In this document: in pieces, positions 19,729-28,207 of the stretch
Numbering within the stretch: position 1 is the stretch's first letter
Layout of the letters: each line of letters starts with the position of its first letter
Source: Desulfuromonas sp.
Lineage (GTDB): Bacteria; Desulfobacterota; Desulfuromonadia; Desulfuromonadales; Desulfuromonadaceae
Reading direction: 5' to 3'
Assembly: GCA_028685815.1 (NCBI GenBank)
Contig: JAQUDG010000013.1
Location: 1 to 36,802, forward strand
DNA: 36,802 nt
The notes under the pieces: model-generated
What the model saw: only the letters and a program-made list of their open reading frames with translations
Told to the model about the DNA's origin: nothing
Databases searched by the model: none
Position numbers and translations under genes: made by a program

Positions 19729-19783
19729 CAAATCGCTAAACCCGACCGCGCTAGCGCGCGGCTGGTTAGCTAAAACGTTAGAA
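19723..19783 (+). other. attC recombination site
   Basis: R'' GCCTAAC, R' GTTAGAA, stem around CCGCGCTAGCGCGCGG. Confidence 0.7.
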
Positions 19784-19812
19784 CTCTCGAGTAAATGGTG
19801 CAGAACCTGAGT

Positions 19813-20310
19813 ATGGAAAATCTAATATCAATAATTGGATCGATAGCTTCAATAGGTGCTGCTATATGGGCTTTTGTGGAGGCTAGAAAGTCATCAGACG
19901 CAGCTAAAAAAGCTGAGCGTCTTCATGACGAGCTAATTCATCGTAGGGAAATGGTAGAGGCTTCTCAGGTTCATTCTGAAACAAGAAGAATTTTAGCGGT
20001 TGTTTCGAAGGTCGGCCCATCATGCAATCAAAAACTACTGAAGGGGGTTAACTGCGCTGAAATAGCTAGAGAGGTTGAGAGCTTTTCTATCTTTATATTG
20101 GAGCAAAGTGAGCACTTCTCGGATTTCTTCGTGAATAAAGCAAGAGAGCTAAACGAAGATTTAAAGTTAAACATTGAGGGGCTTTCAGAGGCATCGACAT
20201 TTGAAGAAAAGAAGCATCACGGTAAAAGCATGTTTTACAAAATCCAAAACTTCATGCCCGCCGTAAAGAAAGTATCCGATGAGAAGCGTGAGCGTGCAAT
20301 AAAACAGTAA
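19813..20310 (+). CDS. Single-TM / coiled-coil protein, partner of the YfbU gene
   Basis: N-terminal TM IISIIGSIASIGAAIWAFVEARKS-like followed by charged helices; 12 nt before the next ORF. Confidence 0.6.
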   Translation: MENLISIIGSIASIGAAIWAFVEARKSSDAAKKAERLHDELIHRREMVEASQVHSETRRILAVVSKVGPSCNQKLLKGVNCAEIAREVESFSIFILEQSEHFSDFFVNKARELNEDLKLNIEGLSEASTFEEKKHHGKSMFYKIQNFMPAVKKVSDEKRERAIKQ

Positions 20311-20322
20311 GCAGGAGTTAGA

Positions 20323-20883
20323 ATGAAAATTTCAGACGGTGAAAAGCTCATCATCCTTATGTTGAGCGAGTTGTATGAAAAGCTAGGTGTTGAGGGGGAA
20401 ATAGAGCCGGATTTTATAAAGTCTGCAATTTACAGCGACCAACTTTGGGGGATTAAGTGGAGGTATAGCGGTATTCCATTTGAAGAGTCAGATGACCCAA
20501 GTATTGTAAAAGAAGTGGTTGATATTCTCGATATGTGGAGCTTTGTCGAGCGTGCATTTAAAGAACTAGATGCTGAAGAAAAGATTAAATTGAAAGCGGA
20601 TGCAGCGCCCTTCGGAGATGACCCTAAATTTCGTGGATTCGACGGAAATAACGAGACCGAATATATGGGGACGGCCATGTTTCTAGTCAATGAGCTAGAA
20701 AGATTTCAAGAATTTCAAGGGCGGAGTTTCAATTCACACTCTCCTTCGATAGACATGCATCGCAGGATGCTCGCCGAGTTTGAACCGATACGAAGAACTT
20801 TGGGACATGGTCGGCCAATGTCACTCGACGACCTAACAGTAATTCTTAAGGCGATCATTCACCCTAGCAGAAAGGAATCCTAA
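20323..20883 (+). CDS. YfbU-family protein
   Basis: VDILDMWSFVERAFKEL, KFRGFDGNNETEYMGTAMFLVNELERFQEF, FNSHSPSIDMHRRMLAEFEP match YfbU ([20 protein letters not shown]..., ...QRML). Confidence 0.8.
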   Translation: MKISDGEKLIILMLSELYEKLGVEGEIEPDFIKSAIYSDQLWGIKWRYSGIPFEESDDPSIVKEVVDILDMWSFVERAFKELDAEEKIKLKADAAPFGDDPKFRGFDGNNETEYMGTAMFLVNELERFQEFQGRSFNSHSPSIDMHRRMLAEFEPIRRTLGHGRPMSLDDLTVILKAIIHPSRKES

Positions 20884-20955
20884 CAATCGACTGCACAGCG
20901 ACCGGCTTTCCGCCGCTTCACGGCTCCAAACCGGCGCGTGAGCCGAGCGTTAGCT
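20878..20955 (+). other. attC recombination site
   Basis: R'' TCCTAAC, R' GTTAGCT, GC-rich hairpin between. Confidence 0.7.
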
Positions 20956-22825
20956 CTCAAAAAACACATACGGAGTACGAATGAACTTCACAGATAGGAT
21001 TCGCCCCACAGACAAAGGCATCACAACTTATTTGGATGAGTTGGAAAACCTTGATTACCAAATCCCAACATTTCAGAGGGATGTCGTGTGGGAAAAGGAA
21101 AATGTAAAGAAATTATGGGATAGCATTTACAAGTTTTACCCACTCGGAAGTATCTTGGTGTGGAAAACCGATATAAAACTTCAAAACCATAGAAAGATTG
21201 GTGGCCATATCATATCAGAAGGGACATTCAACCGAAGTGAATACCAATATATTTTAGATGGACAGCAGCGTACAACTTCGCTGCTGACATCTTTGTATGG
21301 GGGGGCAATTGAAGGAAAAGATGGATTTGATCCATCAATATACATTGATCTGTCGATTGAAGGTGAAACGGAAACAGACGATGAAAGTTACAAAAAGAGA
21401 TTTTTATACTGGGAGGAGATAGATGATAAAAACGGGGTTTTCTTAAGAAACACTGGAAGGCAAAAGAAATTCAACGCTGGCATCATCGTAAAACTCATCG
21501 ACATTAAAAACAATTTTGGATCCGTAGAACGTTCTTTGGTGGAAAGTGAGTTTGGCGATTACAAAGACTACGACCACCCAATACGTAAACAACTAAGAAG
21601 GCTCAAGCAAGTTCTTGATAACTACAGGCTTTCATTTATCGAGTTAAAAGGGATTCAAGTAGCGGAAGTTTGCCAGATTTTTGAGCGAATAAACCAGGCA
21701 GGTAAGCCACTTGATATATTTGATATTGTTGTAGCAAAAACATTTAGGCCCAAATCTGAAAACAAAGCCGGATTCTACTTGAGGGAATACATTGATAATT
21801 TCCGCAAGTTGAATAATAGCAATTTTATGCAGATCAGCGATTTTGATTATTTGCAAATCATTGCTATTTTGATCCGTGAAAACATTGAAAAATCGGGAAT
21901 ATGGAATATCACGCCACGTTACCTCAATGATATAAAAAATGAGCAAATTGAGGAAATTTGGGAGCCAGCAAAGAAAGCAATAAATAAAACTTTTGATTTC
22001 TTTGAAAACACATTAAACATTAAGGGCCCTCAGCTTATCCCGTACAGATATTTCTATCTAACAATTGCCTCCTATTTTTTCAAGAACTCAAGCCCGGATT
22101 ATGGGTTACTTAAAAAATACTTCTGGTTTCATAGCTTTCACAATGATGACCTTCTGAGCAATACCAGCGACGTCAATTTACATATTGAGTTTCTTAATGC
22201 ACAAAAGCAAAGTGGTAAAAGTGAGTTTCCAAGGTTTTTGATTGACAGAGATACCTTAAGAAATTCGTCGTATAGTTCAAAAGGTAGATTGTCCAGAGCA
22301 ATACTTTCTTTGTATGCCAGCAAACAACCAAAAGACTGGAAGTACACCGACAGAAATGTGATTGTTGATAATTTCTTCTTTTCTACTGACAAGCCAAATT
22401 TGCACCATATATTTCCAACAAACTATATTTCACAGAATCCCGGTTCAAATGAGCTGAATCATAACAGTCTAATGAATATCGCGTATCTCACACAAATAAC
22501 TAACTTAGAAATTAGTGATAAGAATCCGATCAATTACATTCAAGAATATGATTCAAACTCTGAGTTCGAGAACGTTATCAATAATCACTTTTTGCCAAGT
22601 GAGCTTTTGGAATGGTCAAGGCAGGAGAATATGCCACCTGATGCGCTGGATCAATTTATAGAAAAACGTGTCGATTTGATTATAGAAGAGTTAAAGAGGG
22701 TCTTAGCCGGGGTCAATATTGAAATTATCGACACAAAGCAAAAGAGCTAACAAACACATGCACTCGGACAGCAAAAAGCGGCGCTCGTTCCTCGCTATGC
22801 TTTTTGCTGCCGGTGATGTGAAGCG
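20950..22825 (+). mobile_element. Integron gene cassette (DUF262-HNH)
   Basis: 5' boundary GTTAGCTC reverse-complements its R'' box GAGCTAAC (22744-22751) exactly. Confidence 0.85.
20981..22750 (+). CDS. DUF262 domain protein with C-terminal HNH-type nuclease region (GmrSD-like)
   Basis: N-terminal IPTFQRDVVWEKENVKKLWDSIYKFYPLGSILVW and YILDGQQRTTSLL (ParB-like DUF262); C-terminal NLHHIFPTNYI...NSLMNIAYLT (HHxxP, HNH-like). Confidence 0.85.
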   Translation: MNFTDRIRPTDKGITTYLDELENLDYQIPTFQRDVVWEKENVKKLWDSIYKFYPLGSILVWKTDIKLQNHRKIGGHIISEGTFNRSEYQYILDGQQRTTSLLTSLYGGAIEGKDGFDPSIYIDLSIEGETETDDESYKKRFLYWEEIDDKNGVFLRNTGRQKKFNAGIIVKLIDIKNNFGSVERSLVESEFGDYKDYDHPIRKQLRRLKQVLDNYRLSFIELKGIQVAEVCQIFERINQAGKPLDIFDIVVAKTFRPKSENKAGFYLREYIDNFRKLNNSNFMQISDFDYLQIIAILIRENIEKSGIWNITPRYLNDIKNEQIEEIWEPAKKAINKTFDFFENTLNIKGPQLIPYRYFYLTIASYFFKNSSPDYGLLKKYFWFHSFHNDDLLSNTSDVNLHIEFLNAQKQSGKSEFPRFLIDRDTLRNSSYSSKGRLSRAILSLYASKQPKDWKYTDRNVIVDNFFFSTDKPNLHHIFPTNYISQNPGSNELNHNSLMNIAYLTQITNLEISDKNPINYIQEYDSNSEFENVINNHFLPSELLEWSRQENMPPDALDQFIEKRVDLIIEELKRVLAGVNIEIIDTKQKS

Positions 22826-22831
22826 TTAGGC
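22745..22831 (+). other. attC recombination site
   Basis: R'' AGCTAAC, R' GTTAGGC; stem GGCAGCAAAAAG-type arms (ACAGCAAAAAGC / GCTTTTTGCTG). Confidence 0.85.
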
Positions 22832-23646
22832 TTCTTAAAATAAAGGATGGGGAAAATGATTACAGCAGAATATGTAGAAAAGTATGTTGCACTTTGGGAA
22901 GCTCGTCATGATAGCTGGGTATCGCAATATTTAGCTAGCCTGCTAGGCACTGACAAAAAAACTATGTCGGAGATTCGACCTATCCTCAAAAAAAAGACGC
23001 TAACCGACTGGCGAGTAGCTCTTGCTTTTTTTATCGACAGAACTACCTACCAATCAAGGAAAGACATAATAAACCTCAGAACAGCGACCTATCTTTTCAA
23101 AAAAATAATCTCACTCCCCGAGGAGTTTTCAGTTGAAGAAAATGAAAAACTTTTACAAGAAATTAAAAAAGAGAAAGCAACAGGTCGCGTAACACACATC
23201 AGAGAAAGGGCTGACATCGAAAGGCTTGAAGCAGTTCTAAAATATTTGCAATTTTCGAAAGAAAAAAATTTCACAAAAATAATTCTAAGCATTCCATCAG
23301 AAAAGGAATTGTGGAAATTTCTGGACCAATTTCCTTTCGTAAGTAAAAACAAAACAGCGCCATTTTATATGAAATTCATATCTTGGGCGCACGATATAAA
23401 TATTGAACCCATTGCAATAGATAGGCATGTAATAAATTCACTTGCATCAAACGGTCTCAGCAACAAAAGTTCATCAAAAGCAATAATGGAAATAGCAAAT
23501 CAATTGAACATGCCCGCAGTAAAAGTCGAAACTGCGCTCTATGAAGATTCTTGGCGAAAATCAAACAACGACTTCTTTAAATGCAGATAAAGCCTAACGA
23601 ATAAGGATAGATAGCGCGAGGGACGAGCCGCGATCTTATCCTGTGG
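22826..23646 (+). mobile_element. Integron gene cassette (HhH-GPD-like)
   Basis: 5' boundary GTTAGGCT reverse-complements its R'' AGCCTAAC exactly. Confidence 0.85.
22856..23590 (+). CDS. HhH-GPD DNA-glycosylase-fold-like protein (tentative)
   Basis: FPFVSKNKTAPFYMKFISWAHDINIEPIAIDRHVINSL resembles the HhH-to-catalytic-Asp segment of HhH-GPD proteins (PxDxHV). ORF also open from 22847. Confidence 0.4.
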   Translation: MITAEYVEKYVALWEARHDSWVSQYLASLLGTDKKTMSEIRPILKKKTLTDWRVALAFFIDRTTYQSRKDIINLRTATYLFKKIISLPEEFSVEENEKLLQEIKKEKATGRVTHIRERADIERLEAVLKYLQFSKEKNFTKIILSIPSEKELWKFLDQFPFVSKNKTAPFYMKFISWAHDINIEPIAIDRHVINSLASNGLSNKSSSKAIMEIANQLNMPAVKVETALYEDSWRKSNNDFFKCR

Positions 23647-23652
23647 TTGGAC
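23592..23652 (+). other. attC recombination site
   Basis: R'' GCCTAAC, R' GTTGGAC; stem ATAAGGATAGATAGCGCG / CGCGATCTTATCC. Confidence 0.75.
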
Positions 23653-23859
23653 AAGCCCGGTCAGACTATATAGATAAAGCAAATATATCGATTTGTTTTT
23701 GCGGGTGGGAAGGTTTTGGTTTTTCAGGCACTTTTTTAAGACGAGCGAGGGCCGTCGCCTGCAGGCAGGCTAAAAATATCGCTGACGCTGACGTCCCCTC
23801 TGGTGCTACCGGTCCTCCTGTTTGAATGGTGAACGCAATGCGATGCCGTTTGTTTTAAA

Positions 23860-24939
23860 CTATCCCGATAACCACACCGGTCTTCGGAAGGCCGTAATCT
23901 CCATAACTGCTTTGCAGCGAGGGCATTGAAACACTGGTCTTGGCCGCAGGGGCTTCGGCTCAATCAACACTCGCAACACAAGCTGTACCAGACACAAGAG
24001 CCTTTTGGCATTGCCGTGCAAAAAGCCATAATCGCGCACGCGGCGAAACCCTTTGGGAAGGACATGTTGCAGCACCAGCCATAAAAAATCTTCCCCTTTC
24101 AGGGTGCGGACACATGTTTGGCCTGTGCCACTGTCACGGTAGCTAAAGGTTACCTCTCCATCCTGACAGGAAAGGATATTTTTCTCGGCAATGACCCCGC
24201 GATAGAGATAGCGGGAGAGGTATTTCAAGGCCGGTAAGCCCGTGCCGACATGCTGACAGTCGATCACCCATTTTTCAGGGACACCAGCCGGGATATTCAG
24301 TTTCACTTGGTTGGCCTCCGCCAGAAAGCGGGCGCGAAAGACCCGGGCCAGGTTGAACTCGTTAAACAGGTACTTGCCCTTGATCTTTCTCCATTGTCGG
24401 CGGCGCTTATCAATACCGCCGCCGGGCACGATGACATGGATATGTGGGTGATAATCAAGCCGCCGGGTTTGGGTATGCAGAACCGCCGTCATGCCCATAT
24501 CTGCACCCAGGTGCTTTGGGTTCAGGCCGAAATCCTTCAGGGTGCTGACCGCACAGGCGAACAGCATCGCGTAGACCTGTTCCTGAAAAGACCAGGCCAG
24601 CGCCCTGAGTTCATAAGGCAGAGTAAAGGTCACCATAAAGTAAGACACCGGCAACAATTTGGCCTGTTGCCGATCGAGCCACTGGCTCGCTTCATGGTTC
24701 TGGCATTGGGGGCAACTGCGGTGCCCACAGCTGAGAGGGCGCCACTGCGCCTGCTCGCATTCCGTACAGCGCACACGGAGTTCTCCCGAATCGGGAGTGC
24801 GACATCGCCTGATGGCACGTAGCGCGTTCCGCTGACTGGGGAGCAGCCGGTCAGCATATTGCGCGATAAAAGAATCATGAAATTGTTCAACGATAGAGAG
24901 CAGATTCATCATCGCCTCCCAGAACAAAAGGAAGGGCAT
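23860..24939 (-). CDS. IS91-family HUH transposase
   Basis: [10 protein letters not shown] zinc finger, [23 protein letters not shown] (HxH), [16 protein letters not shown]. Confidence 0.95.
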   Translation of the reverse strand: MPFLLFWEAMMNLLSIVEQFHDSFIAQYADRLLPSQRNALRAIRRCRTPDSGELRVRCTECEQAQWRPLSCGHRSCPQCQNHEASQWLDRQQAKLLPVSYFMVTFTLPYELRALAWSFQEQVYAMLFACAVSTLKDFGLNPKHLGADMGMTAVLHTQTRRLDYHPHIHVIVPGGGIDKRRRQWRKIKGKYLFNEFNLARVFRARFLAEANQVKLNIPAGVPEKWVIDCQHVGTGLPALKYLSRYLYRGVIAEKNILSCQDGEVTFSYRDSGTGQTCVRTLKGEDFLWLVLQHVLPKGFRRVRDYGFLHGNAKRLLCLVQLVLRVLIEPKPLRPRPVFQCPRCKAVMEITAFRRPVWLSG

Positions 24940-25812
24940 TGATCAAACCATTGATGGTGGTCAGAGAATCCTGCTCAGCGACCTCGGTCAGGTGCGCATA
25001 GCGGGCGGTTGTGATCGGACTCGAATGGCCAAGCAAGCTCTGGATATGGCGTAGACTTAAGCCACGTTCGAGCAGATGGGTGGCAAAACTATGGCGCAGG
25101 GAGTGAGTTGAGATTTTTTTTTAATACCGCACTCTGCAACAAGCAGCTTGATGGTTTTTTGCACACCGCCGCGATCCATGTGGGTGGTCGCCCTGCGGAT
25201 CGTTTCCGGCGAGCCGTTGGCATTGGGAAAGAGCAAGGCCGGGTGACGATGTATCCGCCACAAGTCCCGCAAGGCGTGGTAGGTAAGGTCGGGCAAAGGA
25301 ACCAGCCGATCCTTGTTCCCTTTACCGCGCCGCACATGCACCCGTTTCTGCTGAGCATCAATATCGCCGACCTGAAGGGACAGAGTTTCTTCCAGACGCA
25401 GCCCCAAGGAATAGGTGGTTAAGAAAAACACGCGGAAGCGCATTTTACGGGCAGCCCCGATCAATTTGACTACCTCAGATGGCGTCAAAATATCTGGAAT
25501 GGTTTGAATCCTGGGCGGCTTAACAATATTAACCCACTGCCAATTCCGTTTGAGGACGTGTCGCCAGAAGAATTGCAGGCCATTGCGGTCGACCTTGACC
25601 GTACTCCAGGAATGAGAATCCACCAGCTGGCCAAAGTAGTCCTCCAGTTGGTCCGGGGTCAGCCGGTCAGGGCAACAATCGAAATGCTTCGTCACACGGC
25701 GGACCGCACGCGCATAAACATCAATGGTCTTGTCGCTCTTTCCCTGCAGCTTCAGCATGCGCAGGTGACGTTGATACAGATCGTTAAAGCGGGATTGTTC
25801 AGATAAATCCAT
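24887..25812 (-). pseudogene. Tyrosine recombinase accompanying IS91; frame changes at a 9-A run
   Basis: MDLSEQSRFNDLYQRHL...YSLGLRLEETLSLQVGDID...GKGNKDRLVPLP; after A9 (minus strand, ~25113-25121) the other frame reads [49 protein letters not shown]. Confidence 0.85.
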
Positions 25813-25925
25813 GGTAAACTCCTTTAGCTAAAAGGCCCGGCATTGGGCCATTTAAAGAAGTTATACCCTGAAGTTTCAATAGTTAGGGATTGGAATTTGA
25901 TTTTTCCCGCCGCGATAGCGGCTTA

Positions 25926-26032
25926 GTTCAACAATCTAATCAACGCGGACGGAATATACGTCTGCTATTTAATTCGAATAATTTGGTAGTATGCGTAAGC
26001 TAGTCTGCCGCCGGTTATCAAAAACGTTATAA
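25926..26032 (+). other. attC-like site, partly degenerate, right of IS91
   Basis: R' GTTATAA at 26026; R'' candidate GTTCAAC at 25926 (1 mismatch to the GTCCAAC expected from the 23646 boundary). Confidence 0.5.
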
Positions 26033-26046
26033 GCAAGGAGTTCTAT

Positions 26047-26928
26047 TTGAGCATCAGTGACAAGTTCTCAAATTTTTGTACCGCCTTACGAATGAGCGAT
26101 ACAACTGTTTCGAATGTTCGTTATAGAGCAAAACAGATCACCAAAAGAGTTAATTCTGATTTTCGCGGGATCGACTCTGATACTAGGTACAGTTTATTTG
26201 TCGGTTCTTATGGTAGAGGTACTGATATTCATGTCAGTGACATCGATATGATTGTCGAGCTGCCATTCTCTGAGTATGAGAAATATGACAAATACAATGG
26301 AAATGGCCAGTCTGCGCTTATTCAAGCGGTAAAAGATTCAATAAAGAGAACCTACTCAACTACTCATGTGAGTGGTGATGGTCAAGTTGTAAAGCTGAAT
26401 TTCAATGACGGAATCTGCTACGAAATTGTCCCTGGTTTCATTAATAAAGATGGATCAAGTTATACCTATCCAGATAGTAACAACGGTGGTTCATGGAAAG
26501 TAACTAAACCACGTGAAGAAATTTCAGAGATCACAAGCGCGAATAATTCGTGGAATAAAAACCTAAAACGTCTGTGCCGTATGGCGCGGGCATGGAAAGA
26601 TAAGTGGGATGTGCCTATGGGAGGCCTTCTTATCGATACGCTCGCTTACAACTTCTTGAAGCAGTGGGAATACAAGGATAAATCCTATATTTATTACGAC
26701 TGGTTGACGCGAGACTTTTTCGAATATCTAAAGAATCAAGACCCAGGAAAAAATTACTGGCTTGCGCCCGGCAGTTCTCAATATGTGTGGCGAAAAGGCG
26801 CATTCGAATACAAGGCGCTCCGGTGCTACAACATTTCTAAAGAAGCGCTACAGTACGAAGAAGATAAAATGCCGTATTCAGCAAATCAAAAGTGGCGAGA
26901 AATCTATGGATCAAAATTCCCTTCCTAA
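26047..26928 (+). CDS. CD-NTase (cGAS/DncV-like nucleotidyltransferase)
   Basis: LFVGSYGRGTDIHVSDIDMIVELP (GS...DxD nucleotidyltransferase motif), third acidic segment CYEIVPGF, SWNKNLKRLCRMARAWKD. Confidence 0.9.
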   Translation: MSISDKFSNFCTALRMSDTTVSNVRYRAKQITKRVNSDFRGIDSDTRYSLFVGSYGRGTDIHVSDIDMIVELPFSEYEKYDKYNGNGQSALIQAVKDSIKRTYSTTHVSGDGQVVKLNFNDGICYEIVPGFINKDGSSYTYPDSNNGGSWKVTKPREEISEITSANNSWNKNLKRLCRMARAWKDKWDVPMGGLLIDTLAYNFLKQWEYKDKSYIYYDWLTRDFFEYLKNQDPGKNYWLAPGSSQYVWRKGAFEYKALRCYNISKEALQYEEDKMPYSANQKWREIYGSKFPS

Positions 26929-27481
26929 TGTGTTAGAAGAACAGCTACGAGAGTGTTTTGGTCGTGTCGCTTGGTCACATAAAACACACGAAAAATGCTC
27001 CGACATACTGAATACTCGGCTTAACCGTATAAAGCTCTGGCAGATCATACTGTCGGCAATTACAACAACGGGAATTATCGCTGCTGTTTTTGGTGAGTCT
27101 AAGGAAATAGGCATTCTTTCAGCAGTACTGTCTTTTGTTCTGACCGTTTTAAACACCTATGTAAAACAATATGATCTTGGTGGTTTGGCCCAGAAGCATG
27201 CAGATGCAGCAGTAGACCTGTGGAATATGAGGGAATCTTATCTTTCTCTCTTAACAGATATAAGGTCTGGTTGCGTAGAAATTGATGAAATAAGAAAGAA
27301 CAGAGACGATCTTCAGGATAACCTATTGGAAATATATAGGGGCTCCCCTAGAACTATTGCTAAAGCCTACAAAGAAGCTACGAAAGCTTTAAAAAAGCTC
27401 GAAGAGCTAACTTTTAGCGATACAGAAATAGATGCTATTTTACCGAAAGCTCTACGGAAGTCTGAGCGCAATGGCTTATAA
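26906..27481 (+). CDS. SLATT-domain 2-TM effector protein
   Basis: Two TM helices (IILSAITTTGIIAAVFG, IGILSAVLSFVLTVLNTYV), then DLGGLAQKHADAAVDLWNMRESYLSLLTDI; overlaps the CD-NTase stop. Confidence 0.8.
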   Translation: MDQNSLPNVLEEQLRECFGRVAWSHKTHEKCSDILNTRLNRIKLWQIILSAITTTGIIAAVFGESKEIGILSAVLSFVLTVLNTYVKQYDLGGLAQKHADAAVDLWNMRESYLSLLTDIRSGCVEIDEIRKNRDDLQDNLLEIYRGSPRTIAKAYKEATKALKKLEELTFSDTEIDAILPKALRKSERNGL

Positions 27482-27540
27482 CAAGGCGCTGCTGCCGGAC
27501 AAATTCTCCGCTGCGCTCCAAATTTGCCGCAGAGCGCGGC
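27476..27540 (+). other. Truncated attC of the CBASS cassette
   Basis: R'' TTATAAC and hairpin GCTGCTGCCGGACAAATT...AATTTGCCGCAGAGCGCGGC present; expected GTT core replaced by intI sequence ATTCCAC. Confidence 0.75.
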
Positions 27541-28072
27541 ATTCCACAGCCAGGTAGGTCAAAAAATCTCTGACCTCGGTGGGTGTAAGAATATGTGCAT
27601 CGCGGCTTTTTACAAACGTCTGGAACTTGCGTATCCAACTGCGATAGCTCTGCAACGTCCTTTTTGAATAATGGCGAACTTTGATCTCTTCTTCCAGTTT
27701 TGCGTAAATCCAGCGCCAGTCTTTTCCGGTATACGACTGCGCCTTCGTGCCCGTCGGTGTCTCCTCCTTCTGCATTGCAGGCAACGAAAGCGTTTTATTC
27801 TGCTTCCTTTCTTTTGTCGCCAACATCTGAAGATACACTTCGACCGCTTCCTGAGCCTGCACGCGGAGTTTTTGTGGTTGCCCTTTGTCCGAAAGTTTTT
27901 GCACAAATAGCTGCAGGCTGGCGGGATCCGAATAAGGGTGTCGGTATTTATGGCAAAAGTCCACGTAGAACCGCAGCCATTTCCGGAAATGGCTCTGCAG
28001 GGGGGCCGGAACACCGCACTTTACCATGTGGGCATTAAAGGCCTGAGTGAGCTTTTCAGGGAGTGCTATCAT
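27541..28072 (-). pseudogene. intI: Integron integrase, N-terminal ~175 aa only, catalytic domain lost
   Basis: FRKWLRFYVDFCHKYRHPY extension and YAKLEEEIKVRHYSKRTLQSYRSWIRKFQTF...LTPTEVRDFLTYLAVE match the SAM-like domain of IntI (cf. IntI1 [29 protein letters not shown]); sequence after LAVE is attC-derived. Confidence 0.85.
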
Positions 28073-28099
28073 GAATGTTTATAATATTCTTTAGCATGA

Positions 28100-28207
28100 G
28101 AAATAAGATGTTATGCAGTTAGGCTAGAACCATAGCATATGAATAAGTGTTGGCAAACTATAAGCGACGCGTTATGTTATGCAGGTTTTTATAATTACTT
28201 GTTATGA
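28100..28207 (+). other. Candidate attI region adjoining the truncated intI
   Basis: Lies between divergent intI start and first cassette; GTTATGCAG repeated at 28110-28118 and 28176-28184; crossover core GTTATGA at 28201-28207. Confidence 0.6.

Larger units (their letters stand above)
23830..25925 (-). mobile_element. IS91-family element with accessory tyrosine recombinase, approximate limits
   Basis: HUH transposase plus upstream integrase interrupting a cassette; exact ori/ter ends not resolved. Confidence 0.7.
26027..27540 (+). mobile_element. Integron gene cassette (CBASS-like), attC truncated at 27540
   Basis: 5' boundary GTTATAAGC (26026-26034) reverse-complements GCTTATAAC (27474-27482) over 9 bp. 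Confidence 0.85.

Noticed and set aside
23643-23825. 60-aa ORF after the attC
   Set aside because: Begins within the attC core and lacks any RBS or motif; likely spurious.
24250-24822. 190-aa plus-strand ORF
   Set aside because: Antisense to the IS91 transposase.
27610-28014. 134-aa and overlapping ORFs on both strands inside the intI remnant
   Set aside because: Alternate frames of the integrase fragment.
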